Shown: positions 1 through 10,681, counted from the stretch's first letter. The stretch is 40,335 nucleotides of DNA from an uncultured SAR86 cluster bacterium (GCA_902538705.1 CACBGD010000007.1:1-40335), one strand, 5' to 3'. Notes: generated by a model not told the origin, from the sequence alone. Translations and numbers: made by a program.

Positions 1-126
1 TTATTAGCAACAGTTTTTTAAAAAAAACCTCAATAATTTTCAATTTTGTTTCATTTTTGTTTCTTGTTAATGTTTTTTTGTCCATGTTCAATTAAAATGT
101 AAAAATAAATTTTTTGGAGAACACTT

Positions 127-897
127 ATGGATCTTAAAAATAAAATTGCTCTTGTTACCGGTGGTGCATCAGGTTTAGGCCAAGCAACGGTTGAAGATTT
201 TGTCGCCTCTGGTGCAAAAGTGGTAATCCTTGATATAAATGAAGATAACGCTAATAAAATAATCGAAAACTTAGGCGCTGACAAAGTTTCATTTATCTCT
301 ACCAATATTATGGAGGAGGATCCTGTAATATCGGCAGTAGATAAAATTAAAGAAGAACATGGAGCGCTTCACATAGCTGTTAATTGTGCAGGAACAGGGT
401 ATCCTGGAAGAATCCTGGGTAAGGAAGCGCCGCACCCATTAGATGCTTTTCAATTTATTATTAATTTAAATCTTGTTGGAACCTTTAATGTTATGAGAAT
501 TGCAGCAGAATTAATGGATAAAAATGAACCTGATGATGGAGGTGAAAAGGGTGTTATTATCAATACTGCTTCAGTTGCAGGATATGAAGGACAGATTGGT
601 CAATCAGCTTATAGTGCTTCAAAAGCTGGAGTTATTGGTTTAACTATTACTGCAGCTCGAGATCTAGCAAGACACTCAATAAGAGTTTGTACTATTGCAC
701 CTGGGATATTTGATACTCCATTGATGCAACTTGCTCCTGATAAAATTCGTGATCCGCTTCTTGAATCAACACAGTTCCCCCATAGATTCGGTCAACCAAG
801 TGAATTTGGTCAACTTGCTTCTCATATAGTTGAAAATTCTTATCTCAATGGTGAAACAATTAGATTAGATTCGGGAATGAGGATGAAACCTAGATAA
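127..897 (+). CDS. SDR-family 3-hydroxyacyl-CoA dehydrogenase (HSD10-like)
   Basis: Predicted cytoplasmic NAD-dependent oxidoreductase that oxidises 3-hydroxyacyl-CoA to 3-ketoacyl-CoA in short or branched-chain fatty acid and isoleucine breakdown. Seen: the Rossmann motif TGGASGLG at residues 11-18, Asp36 at the end of strand 2 (favours NAD over NADP), NCAG at 86-89, and the catalytic set Ser149, Tyr162, Lys166 (YSASK). The 256-residue length and the inserted stretch after NCAG with the GYPGRI sequence match the type-2 3-hydroxyacyl-CoA dehydrogenase (HSD17B10) branch better than FabG. An SD GGAGA stands before the ATG. Its stop overlaps the next start by one base (TAATG), so the two are translationally coupled. 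The family call is firm; the exact acyl substrate is not visible. Confidence 0.88.
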   Translation: MDLKNKIALVTGGASGLGQATVEDFVASGAKVVILDINEDNANKIIENLGADKVSFISTNIMEEDPVISAVDKIKEEHGALHIAVNCAGTGYPGRILGKEAPHPLDAFQFIINLNLVGTFNVMRIAAELMDKNEPDDGGEKGVIINTASVAGYEGQIGQSAYSASKAGVIGLTITAARDLARHSIRVCTIAPGIFDTPLMQLAPDKIRDPLLESTQFPHRFGQPSEFGQLASHIVENSYLNGETIRLDSGMRMKPR

Positions 898-1880
898 TGG
901 AATACAAAGCTTATTACGTTGAAGAAAATGATGGAGTTTTTTCTTCGTCTATTAAAGAACTTGAAATACCAGAGCCTAATGATGGTGAGTTGCTTGTAAG
1001 TGTTTCTTATTCCTCTTTAAATTACAAAGATGCGCTCTGTGCTAAGGGAGTTAAGGGCGTTGCTGCTTTCTATCCTTTTGTGCCTGGAATTGATGCTGTT
1101 GGAACTGTAGCTAAATCGAAATCTGATGAATTCAAAGAGGGTGATAAAGTAATTTGTTCTGGTTATAAACTTGGCATGAATGTAAATGGTGGCTTTGGAA
1201 GTTGCATTTGTGTCCCCTCGGACTGGGTTGTTCCTCTTCCAACCTCAATGTCAGATTTTGAAGCAATGTCCTATGGTGTTGCTGGTTTGACTTCAGCTGC
1301 ATGTATTAAATCTATTTTGGATAAAGGTGTTGTCGAAACATTACCAATGGCTGTGTCAGGCGTGACTGGCGGAGTAGGTTCAGTAGCAGCCGGCATCTTA
1401 ACTAAGATTGGTTTTTCCGTTACAGCCATAACTGGCAAATCTTCTGAAGAAGCCTTTTTAAAGCAAATCGGATGTGAGCAGATCCTTAATAGAGATGAAT
1501 TTTTAGAGGGAGGCGTTAGACCATTAGATAAAACTGCTTTTGGAGGCGGAGTTGATACAGTTGGGGGAGATATTCTTGCAAAAATTCTTTCACAAACTGC
1601 GCAAAAAGGCTCTGTTGCCTGTTGCGGGAACGTAGCAGGTGCGTCATTTCAATCATCTGTATTTCCTTTTATCCTCAGAGGTATCTCATTACTTGGAATT
1701 GATTCAGCAGAATCATCAATTGAATTGAAAAAATATCTTTGGGAAATGCTAGCAGGTGAATGGAAGTTAGATTTATCTGAACAGACAAAGACTATACAAT
1801 TAAATGAACTCGATTCTGAAATTGATAAGATATTAGATGGACTTCAAATTGGAAGAGTAGTTATTAAACACGGAGATTAA
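897..1880 (+). CDS. YhdH/AcuI-type MDR reductase (quinone oxidoreductase / acryloyl-CoA reductase family)
   Basis: Zinc-free medium-chain reductase of the YhdH/YhfP/AcuI family, about 327 residues as usual for the family. The N-terminal catalytic domain has the signature YSSLNYKDAL at 38-47 followed by PFVPGID; the nucleotide-binding domain has GVTGGVGS at 155-162. The structural-zinc cysteines of classical alcohol dehydrogenases are absent. Known members reduce acryloyl-CoA to propionyl-CoA with NADPH (AcuI, used in DMSP and 3-hydroxypropionate metabolism) or have unknown enone substrates (YhdH). Coupling to a hydroxyacyl-CoA dehydrogenase supports a CoA-thioester substrate, but which one is inference. 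It shares one base with the upstream stop and is followed after one base by a small membrane-protein gene. Confidence 0.85.
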   Translation: MEYKAYYVEENDGVFSSSIKELEIPEPNDGELLVSVSYSSLNYKDALCAKGVKGVAAFYPFVPGIDAVGTVAKSKSDEFKEGDKVICSGYKLGMNVNGGFGSCICVPSDWVVPLPTSMSDFEAMSYGVAGLTSAACIKSILDKGVVETLPMAVSGVTGGVGSVAAGILTKIGFSVTAITGKSSEEAFLKQIGCEQILNRDEFLEGGVRPLDKTAFGGGVDTVGGDILAKILSQTAQKGSVACCGNVAGASFQSSVFPFILRGISLLGIDSAESSIELKKYLWEMLAGEWKLDLSEQTKTIQLNELDSEIDKILDGLQIGRVVIKHGD

Positions 1881-1881
1881 T

Positions 1882-2013
1882 ATGTCAGATGATTTTGAAG
1901 AGTTTTATGAAGATAAAGAATCTAATGAAGATTCTAAATCAGATGCAAGAGTAGCTTTAGTGTTAGTGATTTGTTTTGTAGCTGCAGCTCTTTTTTGGGT
2001 ATCAGGTCAGTAA
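1882..2013 (+). CDS. 43-residue acidic tail-anchored membrane protein, unknown
   Basis: Short frame read directly from the sequence. It starts with ATG one base after the reductase stop and ends TAA one base before the end of the convergent trxB. The product begins with about 22 very acidic, hydrophilic residues (MSDDFEEFYEDKE...), then has one hydrophobic helix at about 23-40 (VALVLVICFVAAALF) and a three-residue tail. This looks like a tail-anchored inner-membrane peptide with its N-terminus in the cytoplasm. The stop of the reductase gene lies close enough for reinitiation, and the gene fills the gap between neighbours exactly. I do not recognise a family. The tidy placement and amphipathic layout argue that it is real; the shortness keeps confidence moderate. 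Confidence 0.55.
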   Translation: MSDDFEEFYEDKESNEDSKSDARVALVLVICFVAAALFWVSGQ

Positions 2014-2014
2014 T

Positions 2015-2950
<936 letters not shown>

Positions 2951-3002
2951 TTAAGAAATAAAATTATAGTTCAATTATGAAGAAATTATATTAAAGAACT
3001 AA

Positions 3003-3008
3003 TATAAT
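3003..3008 (+). promoter_or_regulatory. Candidate -10 hexamer for ftsK
   Basis: Perfect TATAAT whose last base is the first base of the upstream TTG codon of ftsK. No good -35 is seen at 16-18 bases. If used, transcription would begin near 3015, just before the SD AGGAG at 3017-3021, which would place TTG 3008 outside the mRNA. See the ftsK start-codon finding. Confidence 0.35.
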
Positions 3009-5350
3009 TGATATTTAGGAGAATAATAATTGCTATCAAAAAAGTAAAAACTGATAATCAATTTAGGTCCTTTTCAACCAGCTTCCTTGGTTTTGGGCTT
3101 CTGGGCTTTTCTATTTACATATTTATTTCTCTTCTTTCTTACAATGCTGCAGATTCTGGCTTTTATTATCAAACAAATGATCCGGTTATCTTGAACCTTG
3201 GGGGACCACTTGGAGCAGTAACATCTGATTTTTTATTATCAACAATTGGAATAGGATCCTACCTTTTGCTTGCCTTAATTTCTTTGTGGTCTTTTGAATC
3301 AATAGCAAAATCACTATTATCATTCGCAGGTCCTATAAGACTAATTAGTGGGTTGATTTCATTAGTTTGCTTTATGGCTTTAAGCGAATTTTATATCTCT
3401 GGTGAGTCTTTTCCTCAAGGATCATCTGGTGGAATTGTCGGGAAGTTTATTTTCTTAAATTTAGTAAAGGTTTTTGGGTTAATAGGTAGTCTTTTATTTT
3501 TAGTTATTTTCTTGATCCCATCCCTGACACTTGCATTAAATATTCATTGGCCATTTCTTTTTTCATTCATTGGAAAACTAATTTTTAAATTATCTACATT
3601 TTTAAAATTAATGGTTGAAAGTTCTTTTAAGCTTTTAGAGAAGTTAATTTTAGCTCTTATCAGGAGCTTTAAAAGCTTCATACAAAACTTAAAAAATATC
3701 CAAAAAAATAAACAGACTCAGCCTTTAGATACTAAGTCAGCAAAATCTACACCTAAAAAAACTCCTGAAATAAAAACTATTCCCAAAACACAAAGTGTAA
3801 TAAATCTTAAGAATGAAAAGCCAGATGAAAAAATAGATTTATCCAATTCTGATATGAGTGTAAATGAAGTACCTATTACAAAAATGCCAAGTACCGAGCT
3901 TCTTGATAGAGCATTAGATGATGGAGACTCCCTCAGTAAAGAGGATCTTGAATCTTTATCAGAACTTCTAGAGATCAAGTTAGATGAATTTGGAATTGAA
4001 GCAGAGGTTGTTTCCGTTTTACCTGGCCCGGTTGTTACTAGATTTGAAATTCAGCCAGCCCCAGGTACTAAAGCAAATAAAATTACAAATATTGCTCAAG
4101 ATATTGCAAGATCACTTGCGGTTAGCAGTGTAAGAGTTGTTGAAGTTATCAAAGGTAAATCTGTTGTGGGTATTGAGATACCAAATACAAATAGAAAGAT
4201 GGTCCGATTGAAAGAGATTCTTGCATCTTCAGCTTTTGAAAACTCGAAGTCACATTTATCTCTTGCCCTTGGAAAGGATATTGCTGGTAAAGCTGTTGTT
4301 GTTAATTTAGAAAAGATGCCTCATCTTCTTGTTGCAGGAACAACTGGCTCAGGAAAATCAGTTGGGATTAATGCAATGCTGTTAAGTTTATTATTTAAAT
4401 CTGATCCTGAGGATGTGAGGCTGATATTGATAGATCCTAAAATGTTAGAGCTTTCTGTTTACGATGGTATACCGCATCTTCTAACACCAGTTATCACAGA
4501 TATGTCTGATGCAGCAAATGGATTGCGATGGTGTGTTGCTGAGATGGATAGAAGATATAAGTTAATGTCTGCAATGGGAGTAAGGAATTTAGCAAGTTTC
4601 AATTCAGCAATCAAAGAAGCTTCTGTCAAAGGTGAGTCAATTCAGAATCCATTGAAAGAAGATGATGAGGACTTTTTAGAGGAACTACCATCAATCGTTG
4701 TTGTAGTTGATGAGTTTGCAGATATGATGATGTTGGTTGGAAAAAAAGTTGAACATCTTATTGCGAGAATTGCTCAAAAAGCTAGAGCAGCTGGTATTCA
4801 TTTAATCCTTGCAACTCAAAGACCTTCAGTAGATGTGATTACAGGATTAATTAAGGCTAATATTCCAACAAGAATTTCTTTTCAAGTTTCAACAAAAATA
4901 GACTCAAGAACAGTCTTAGATCAAGGAGGAGCTGAACAGCTTTTAGGATATGGAGATATGTTATATCTTCCTGCAGGCCAAGGAGTTCCTGCAAGAGTGC
5001 ATGGTGCCTTTGTTGGTGATGATGAGGTGCATAGAGTTGTTGATGATTGGAAAAAAAGGGGCACTCCTGATTTTGTAGATGAGATAACTTCAGATCTTCA
5101 GGACACTGGACCAATACCGGGCTGGTCTAATGCATCTGGATCATCTGGTGAAGAAGATGATGACCTCTATGATGAGGCTGTTAATTTCGTTATTGAGTCC
5201 AGAAGAGCTTCCATTTCAGCTGTGCAAAGGAAGTTAAGGATTGGATATAACAGGGCAGCAAGAATTATTGAATCAATGGAGGCAGCAGGATTAGTTTCCG
5301 AGATGAGCTCAAATGGCTCAAGAGAAGTTTTGGTCCCAAAAAGAAATTAG
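3008..5350 (+). CDS. ftsK: DNA translocase FtsK
   Basis: Septal DNA pump that clears and aligns chromosome ends and activates XerCD at dif. Four N-terminal membrane helices lie in roughly the first 180 residues, followed by a charged Lys/Pro/Thr-rich linker to about 290 (much shorter than in E. coli). The motor domain has Walker A GTTGSGKS about residues 444-451, Walker [10 protein letters not shown] near 570, and [12 protein letters not shown]. The C-terminal winged-helix gamma domain (last 60 residues, [12 protein letters not shown]) reads KOPS. The frame opens at TTG 3008, the only standard start before the first helix, but an SD AGGAG at 3017-3021 instead points to ATT 3029. The stop touches the lolA start. 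Confidence 0.95.
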   Translation: MIFRRIIIAIKKVKTDNQFRSFSTSFLGFGLLGFSIYIFISLLSYNAADSGFYYQTNDPVILNLGGPLGAVTSDFLLSTIGIGSYLLLALISLWSFESIAKSLLSFAGPIRLISGLISLVCFMALSEFYISGESFPQGSSGGIVGKFIFLNLVKVFGLIGSLLFLVIFLIPSLTLALNIHWPFLFSFIGKLIFKLSTFLKLMVESSFKLLEKLILALIRSFKSFIQNLKNIQKNKQTQPLDTKSAKSTPKKTPEIKTIPKTQSVINLKNEKPDEKIDLSNSDMSVNEVPITKMPSTELLDRALDDGDSLSKEDLESLSELLEIKLDEFGIEAEVVSVLPGPVVTRFEIQPAPGTKANKITNIAQDIARSLAVSSVRVVEVIKGKSVVGIEIPNTNRKMVRLKEILASSAFENSKSHLSLALGKDIAGKAVVVNLEKMPHLLVAGTTGSGKSVGINAMLLSLLFKSDPEDVRLILIDPKMLELSVYDGIPHLLTPVITDMSDAANGLRWCVAEMDRRYKLMSAMGVRNLASFNSAIKEASVKGESIQNPLKEDDEDFLEELPSIVVVVDEFADMMMLVGKKVEHLIARIAQKARAAGIHLILATQRPSVDVITGLIKANIPTRISFQVSTKIDSRTVLDQGGAEQLLGYGDMLYLPAGQGVPARVHGAFVGDDEVHRVVDDWKKRGTPDFVDEITSDLQDTGPIPGWSNASGSSGEEDDDLYDEAVNFVIESRRASISAVQRKLRIGYNRAARIIESMEAAGLVSEMSSNGSREVLVPKRN

Positions 5351-5845
5351 ATGTATTTGAAAGCTTTAATTCTTTGTTTTCTATCATTTAATATTTCTGC
5401 AAAATCTTTAATCGATGATATTAATAACTTTCTAGATGCTGATAGGTTTTCGTATGAACAGGTTACAGAAAACTCAAATGAAGTTATATCAGGTAAATTA
5501 ATTTTAGATAAACTCCAAATTTACTTAGAAATTATCACTCCATATAAAGAAAGCTATTTAATAAGCAAAAACTTTATTACCTATAACGATATAGATTTCT
5601 CTCAACAGAGAACCTTTGAGTACTCTGAAAATGATTTTCCAATCATCAACATTATTTCTAAAAAGAAGATACCGCAAGGTGATGATTCTTTAAATATACT
5701 CTCAGTTGAAGACTCTGTGTATGTTACTGATAAAATGACTAAGCAGGTTTTCAAAATTTCTTTGAAAGAGGAGGCAACTTTAGTTATTCAATTTAAAGAT
5801 AATTTTGGAGTCGGTAACTCAATATTCCTCAACAAATTGTCATGA
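5351..5845 (+). CDS. lolA: Outer-membrane lipoprotein carrier protein LolA
   Basis: Periplasmic chaperone that carries lipoproteins from the LolCDE transporter to the outer membrane. It has a signal peptide (hydrophobic to about residue 15, cleavage likely after ISA), then the small beta-rich LolA fold: an early FSYEQV strand, GKLILDK, ...ITPYKESYLIS and ...ENDFPIINIIS. At 164 residues it is short against about 200 for E. coli LolA; the shortening appears spread through loops. Sequence similarity is modest, so the call rests partly on position: it follows ftsK with no gap, as in most gammaproteobacteria. Its last bases overlap the crcB start (ATGA). Confidence 0.82.
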   Translation: MYLKALILCFLSFNISAKSLIDDINNFLDADRFSYEQVTENSNEVISGKLILDKLQIYLEIITPYKESYLISKNFITYNDIDFSQQRTFEYSENDFPIINIISKKKIPQGDDSLNILSVEDSVYVTDKMTKQVFKISLKEEATLVIQFKDNFGVGNSIFLNKLS

Positions 5846-6198
5846 GTCTTTTATATATTGCTTTAGGAGGAGGGCTTGGAGCGGTGTTAAGGTTTTTGTT
5901 AACAGAACATATAAACAATAATATTTCTAACTTAATACCTTTAGGAACACTTTCTGTAAATGTGTTAGGTTGTTTTGTTATAGGATGTGTCGCAGGTTTA
6001 ATTGCAAGTAAATCATCTCCGATGTATTTCTTTTTTATCATTGGATTTCTTGGCTCTTTTACGACCATGTCGGCATTTTCAATTCAAACATTTGAATTAT
6101 TAACTACCAATACGATAAATGGCATTATCTATGTTATTTTGACTTTTAGTTTTACAATATTAGCTACATATTTAGGACTAATGGTCTTTTCAAAATGA
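5842..6198 (+). CDS. crcB: Fluoride ion channel CrcB/FluC
   Basis: Small dual-topology inner-membrane channel that exports fluoride. Its 118 residues form four membrane helices. Seen: GGGLGAVLRF at 9-18 with conserved Arg17, the pore Asn40 in SVNVLGCF, and GFLGSFTTMSAFS at 68-80, which holds the Thr/Ser and Phe-box residues of the pore and the central sodium site. The start overlaps the lolA stop and its own stop overlaps the serS start, both by ATGA, so it is translated in a coupled chain rather than from a fluoride riboswitch of its own. In Pseudomonas-type genomes crcB likewise sits just upstream of serS. Confidence 0.93.
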   Translation: MSLLYIALGGGLGAVLRFLLTEHINNNISNLIPLGTLSVNVLGCFVIGCVAGLIASKSSPMYFFFIIGFLGSFTTMSAFSIQTFELLTTNTINGIIYVILTFSFTILATYLGLMVFSK

Positions 6199-7442
6199 TT
6201 GATATTAATTTTCTCAGAGCAGAGCCAGAAAAAGTAAGGGATTTGTTAAAAATCAAAAACTATGATTTGAAAATAGATTTATTTAGAGATATAGACTCTG
6301 AAAGGAAGACGCTGCAAGTTTTAGTTGAGGATTTAAAAGGTCAAAAAAATAACTTGTCCAAAGAATTCGGAGAATTGAAGAAGAATAATCAAGATACGTC
6401 AGAGTTATCAAATCAGTTAAAAGAAATAAAAAAACGACTTGAAGAAAAAGAAGATTCTCTTAACACTATTCTTTCAGGTTTAAGAGATTTCTTGCTTGAT
6501 ATTCCAAATATACCTCATAAAGATGTAGAGCCTGGATCTAGCGAAGAGGATAATAAGGTAATACGGACATTCGGTGATATTCAAAAAAAAGACTCGATTG
6601 ATCATCTTGATATTTCATCAGATATAGATATTGAGTCTGCTGTTAAGATTGCTGGATCAAGATTTGCAGTCCTTAATAATGATATCGCTAAACTTCATAG
6701 AGCTCTCATTTCATTTATGCTTGATATCGCTGAAAAGAATGGGTATGAAGAAAGGTATGTACCCTATATTGCAAATTCGAAGAGTTTAGTTGGCACAGGA
6801 CAGTTACCGAAATTTGAGGATGATCTTTTCAAAGTATCGGATGACTTATATCTTATTCCAACTGCTGAAGTGCCGTTAACAAATCTCTTTGCTGATTCTT
6901 TGCTTGAAAAAGATAGTCTCCCTGCAAAGGTTACCTCTCATACTCCTTGTTTTAGATCAGAAGCTGGAAGTTATGGAAAAGATACCAGGGGACTGATAAG
7001 ACAACATCAATTTGAAAAAGTAGAAATAGTTCAGGTTGTTCATCCAGAAAAGTCCGATGAAGCACTTGAAGATTTATTAAGCAATGCTGAGGAAGTACTT
7101 CAATTATTAGAGTTACCTTACCAAGTCGTTCAATTATGTGGTGGTGACTTAGGTTTTTCATCATCAAAAACATATGACATAGAAGTTTGGTTACCTAGTC
7201 AAAATAAGTATAGAGAAATATCTTCATGCTCAAATTTCACAGATTTCCAGTCTAGAAGATCAAAAATAAGATTAAATGATGATGGACATAAAGTTCATCC
7301 ACATACGCTTAATGGATCAGCATTGGCGGTTGGAAGAACATTAATTGCTTTAATCGAAAACTTATATGATGAAAAAGAATTAATTCTCATCCCAAAACCT
7401 CTTCAAAAGTACCTTAATAAAGAGGTAATTAAGGTTAAATAG
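6195..7442 (+). CDS. serS: Seryl-tRNA synthetase
   Basis: Class II synthetase charging tRNA-Ser and tRNA-Sec. The N-terminal coiled-coil arm that grips the long variable arm spans about residues 30-100 (rich in Lys, Glu and Leu heptads). The catalytic domain has the class II motif 2 around CFRSEAGSYGKDTRG with ATP-binding Arg, followed by RQHQFEKVE, and motif 3 GSALAVGRTLIALIEN near the end. TAEVPL, the serine-pocket motif, is also present. Length 415 residues is normal. The ATG overlaps the crcB stop. No terminator hairpin follows; the 95-base gap downstream holds the promoter of the next receptor gene. Confidence 0.97.
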   Translation: MIDINFLRAEPEKVRDLLKIKNYDLKIDLFRDIDSERKTLQVLVEDLKGQKNNLSKEFGELKKNNQDTSELSNQLKEIKKRLEEKEDSLNTILSGLRDFLLDIPNIPHKDVEPGSSEEDNKVIRTFGDIQKKDSIDHLDISSDIDIESAVKIAGSRFAVLNNDIAKLHRALISFMLDIAEKNGYEERYVPYIANSKSLVGTGQLPKFEDDLFKVSDDLYLIPTAEVPLTNLFADSLLEKDSLPAKVTSHTPCFRSEAGSYGKDTRGLIRQHQFEKVEIVQVVHPEKSDEALEDLLSNAEEVLQLLELPYQVVQLCGGDLGFSSSKTYDIEVWLPSQNKYREISSCSNFTDFQSRRSKIRLNDDGHKVHPHTLNGSALAVGRTLIALIENLYDEKELILIPKPLQKYLNKEVIKVK

Positions 7443-7473
7443 CAATTTGTCACGATATTGTTTAAATTTCTTG

Positions 7474-7501
7474 TTGAAGGTATCTGAAATAGGCGTAGAA
7501 T
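7474..7501 (+). promoter_or_regulatory. Predicted sigma70 promoter of the Oar-like receptor
   Basis: TTGAAG (7474-7479) and TAGAAT (7496-7501) with a 16-base spacer lie in the 95-base gap after serS. Transcription would start near 7508, leaving a leader of about 30 bases with a strong SD (AGAGGAG) before the ATG at 7538. Confidence 0.5.
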
Positions 7502-7537
7502 ATTAATAACCCCAAACGGATAACTAAGAGGAGTATT

Positions 7538-10500
7538 ATGAAAAAAATTCTAATTTCTTTATCAGTTTTCTTTATCGGCTTTTCTTTTGCTGCCAATGAC
7601 ACGTCTTCTTCAATTTCTGGTTCTATCAATGTTCCAGGAGCGACAATTACTGTAGAACACGTTCCAACAGGTAGCACAAAGTCTTCAGCCGCTAATGATT
7701 CTGGTAATTTTAATTTTTCCGGTTTAAGACCGGGTGGCCCCTATGTAATTACTGCCAGTGCTGCTGGATTTAATACAGAAAGGGTTGATAATGTTTATTT
7801 AACCCTAGCTGAATCAAATTCATTTGATGTAGTGCTTGTAAGCTCTACTGCAATTGAAGATGTTGTTGTCACAGGAGTAAGATCTGGAATTTCTTCTTCT
7901 GGACCTGGTTCTACAATAACAGCTGATGATATAGCTTTAACAGCATCTATTGATAAGGGTATTGGTGACTTCTTGAAACGTGATTCAAGATTTGCGATCC
8001 AAGGTACCTTTAGAGATGTTCAGATTTCTGCTTTAGGTTCAAATAACAGATATAACAACTTTACAATTGATGGTGTTGCTGCAAATGATCCGCTTGGATT
8101 GAATGCTAATGGATTTGCTTCAGTTAGAAACCCAATCAGTGTAGAGACCTTAGCTCAGATCAGAGTAGATTTTGCACCTTACAGTGTTACTAAAGGTAAC
8201 TTTGGTGGTGCTAATATTAACGCTGTAACTAAGTCAGGAACTAATGAGTTTGAAGGAAAAGTCTATGGCTATGATACTGATCAAACAAATGTTGGTGATG
8301 TTTTAGGAGAACCTGTTAACCAATTCTCTGATGAAACTAAAGGTTTTGTTTTTGGTGGTCCAATCATAGAAGATAAGCTTTTCTTCTTTGTAGGATATGA
8401 AGAATCAGAAAGATTCTCACCAAGTAATTCTCAGCCAATTGCTGCAGAGGATGAAGCAGAGCTTCGTCAGCTTCAGGACTTTTTATTATCAAGATATAAC
8501 TATGATTCAGGATGGCCAATTTTTAATGCACCACCTGAAACACAAGAGCAGACGCTCATCAAGTTAGATTATTCCATCAATGATAATCATAGAGTTGAAT
8601 ATATCTATCAAGAAACTCAGGATATAAATATAAGAGAATATGACAGACCTAATCTGAACTATGTTTTTTCATCTCACTATTATGTATATCCTATTGATAG
8701 GGAGAAAAATACATTTACCTATGTTGGTGACATAAGTGATGACCTTTCAGTAGAAATGAAATATTCAGATATTGTTTATAAAAATGACCAGGATTCCCTT
8801 GGTGGAGAAAACTTTGGACATCATAGAATTACTCTTTCAAGTGGCGAATATGCTTACCCAACTAGTGAGCAATATAGAAGTGCAAATGAAACAAATATTG
8901 ATGAGCAAATCTTAAATCTTAAAGCTACTCTTTTAAGAGGAAACCATACGATTTCCGTTGGTTATGATAAGCATGACAAATTTGTATCTAATCTATTTAT
9001 AGCTTTCGAAAATGGTAGATGGAGATGGGATAGCGTAGATGATTTTGTAAGTGGTAACCTTGATGGTCTAAATACATTGCTTGTTATTAAGCCAGTTGAT
9101 GGAAATCTCATGACTGGTGCTGCAATTGTTGATATTGATATGTCTACTTTTTATATTGAAGATGTTGTTGATGTAAGTGATATTTTAACCCTAAATTTTG
9201 GAGTTAGAGTTGACAACATCGATCAGCCTGAAAATACAAGAGGTTATAACGCAGCATTTGAAGGCTTAACAGGTTTTTCTAACACTGCTCCTCTTGAATC
9301 AACTGTAATTCAACCAAGGTTTGGATATAAGCTTGATATTGGTGGTAGTAAGTTAATAAGCGGTATGGACAGAGTAGAGGGTGCTGAACTCTCTGGTGGT
9401 ATCGGAGTTTTCTCTGGAAGGGTGCCACAGGTTTGGATGACTAACCCTGCTGCTAACACGGGTGTTGCAACCATATTTGCTGGTAGCTGGATGATGGATT
9501 TCACAGGAATTGATATCAGAGACTACTATGATGGCTTAAACCTTCAAGCTCTTCTTCCTGATTCAGCAGCAAATGAATATGGTCCAAATTCAGATCTATC
9601 TGCTTATGCAGGTGCTGGACCAGCTGTTGCAAATCATCCTAATTTCCAAGTGCCTTCTGATCTCAAATTATCTATGGATTTAACCCTATATTTAAGAGGT
9701 GGAGCAAGACTTACTGCAAATTATATAAAGAGTGAAGTAATTGATGCGATCAATTTCACAGATGCTGGTGTTGAAGCTCAAGAGCCGATTCAAATTTCAG
9801 CAGATGGTAGAGCAATTTATGAAAATGGATATACCCAAAATACTGTTATGAGTAATACAAGTAAGGGCGGAATGGAGTCATTTAGTCTTTCTATAGATAA
9901 GCAGTTTGATAATGGTGTTAATGCTTTTGCAAGTTATACAACTGTTGATTCATCAGCTCTTTGGGATGGAACAGAAGCCAGAGCTCAGTCTCTTTATAGA
10001 GGAACTGCTAGAGCGGCTGCTCTCCAACCATCTATGGGTAAATCTGCATGGAATACTGATCATAGATTAATTGCTGGACTTGATTATGTTATGAACGAAG
10101 GTTCAAGAAAAGCTACAACATTTTCATTATTCTGGAATGCCCAATCTGGAAGACCATATAGTTATACATGGTACAGATATGATCTATTTGATTACGATGA
10201 TAATGTCTTAGCTTACATTCCTGGTCCTGGTGATCCTAATGTAGTCTATAGTGGGGTGAGTGAAAACCTTGTCCTTGATCATATTGAAAGGCTTGGACTT
10301 TCAGGACTAGCTGGGCAAATTGCTCCAAGAAATATAGGTAATGCAGATTATTATAGATCTCTTGATATGCGAATTGCACAAGAAATACCTGGATTTATGG
10401 ATGATGATAAATTCACTATCTATTTTGATGCTGTCAATATTCTTAATTTCTTCAATGATTCTGAAGGTTTAAGATATTTCAAAGGGTTTACATCTGAAAT

Positions 10501-10627
10501 CTTAGAAACTGATGGCCTAGATGACGAGGGTAGATGGATTATTACCGGAATAAGAGATGACCGTTCTTTCATTGATAACAATTCATCTTCTTACAGATTC
10601 CAGCTAGGATTCTCTTACGAATTCTAA
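7538..10627 (+). CDS. Oar-like TonB-dependent outer-membrane receptor
   Basis: Large active importer (1029 residues) of the Oar/carboxypeptidase-regulatory subgroup. In order: signal peptide to about residue 18 (FSFAA), a carboxypeptidase-regulatory-like beta-sandwich at about 24-105 (GATITVEHVPTGSTK, SGLRPGGPYVITASAAGF), a TonB-box-like IEDVVVTG, a plug domain with DSRFAIQG and YNNFTIDGVAAND, and a 22-stranded barrel ending in the outer-membrane signature FSYEF. Oar-type receptors are linked to uptake of large substrates or to protease-related export; the ligand here is not visible. It is monocistronic: own promoter upstream, strong hairpin terminator downstream. Confidence 0.9.
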   Translation: MKKILISLSVFFIGFSFAANDTSSSISGSINVPGATITVEHVPTGSTKSSAANDSGNFNFSGLRPGGPYVITASAAGFNTERVDNVYLTLAESNSFDVVLVSSTAIEDVVVTGVRSGISSSGPGSTITADDIALTASIDKGIGDFLKRDSRFAIQGTFRDVQISALGSNNRYNNFTIDGVAANDPLGLNANGFASVRNPISVETLAQIRVDFAPYSVTKGNFGGANINAVTKSGTNEFEGKVYGYDTDQTNVGDVLGEPVNQFSDETKGFVFGGPIIEDKLFFFVGYEESERFSPSNSQPIAAEDEAELRQLQDFLLSRYNYDSGWPIFNAPPETQEQTLIKLDYSINDNHRVEYIYQETQDINIREYDRPNLNYVFSSHYYVYPIDREKNTFTYVGDISDDLSVEMKYSDIVYKNDQDSLGGENFGHHRITLSSGEYAYPTSEQYRSANETNIDEQILNLKATLLRGNHTISVGYDKHDKFVSNLFIAFENGRWRWDSVDDFVSGNLDGLNTLLVIKPVDGNLMTGAAIVDIDMSTFYIEDVVDVSDILTLNFGVRVDNIDQPENTRGYNAAFEGLTGFSNTAPLESTVIQPRFGYKLDIGGSKLISGMDRVEGAELSGGIGVFSGRVPQVWMTNPAANTGVATIFAGSWMMDFTGIDIRDYYDGLNLQALLPDSAANEYGPNSDLSAYAGAGPAVANHPNFQVPSDLKLSMDLTLYLRGGARLTANYIKSEVIDAINFTDAGVEAQEPIQISADGRAIYENGYTQNTVMSNTSKGGMESFSLSIDKQFDNGVNAFASYTTVDSSALWDGTEARAQSLYRGTARAAALQPSMGKSAWNTDHRLIAGLDYVMNEGSRKATTFSLFWNAQSGRPYSYTWYRYDLFDYDDNVLAYIPGPGDPNVVYSGVSENLVLDHIERLGLSGLAGQIAPRNIGNADYYRSLDMRIAQEIPGFMDDDKFTIYFDAVNILNFFNDSEGLRYFKGFTSEILETDGLDDEGRWIITGIRDDRSFIDNNSSSYRFQLGFSYEF

Positions 10628-10644
10628 TTAGAATTGTATTCTTT

Positions 10645-10673
10645 AAAAGGGCGGTTTTTCCGCCCTTTTTTTT
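10645..10673 (+). terminator. Rho-independent terminator of the Oar-like receptor
   Basis: Stem GGGCGG / CCGCCC (10649-10654 with 10660-10665), loop TTTTT, extended by AAAA/TTTT and ending in a run of eight T. The stem is strikingly GC-rich for this genome. It ends only 15 bases before the next start codon. Confidence 0.93.
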
Positions 10674-10675
10674 GA

Positions 10676-10681
10676 TAGAAT
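10676..10681 (+). promoter_or_regulatory. Candidate -10 for a leaderless oxygenase mRNA
   Basis: TAGAAT ends six bases before the ATG at 10688 and lies directly after the terminator hairpin. Transcription would then start at or next to the ATG. No convincing -35 is seen, since that position falls inside the terminator stem. Confidence 0.3.

Noticed and set aside
1-21. Possible tail of an upstream gene (LLATVF-stop)
   Set aside because: Only six codons before a TAA are visible at the window edge; any frame could look like this.
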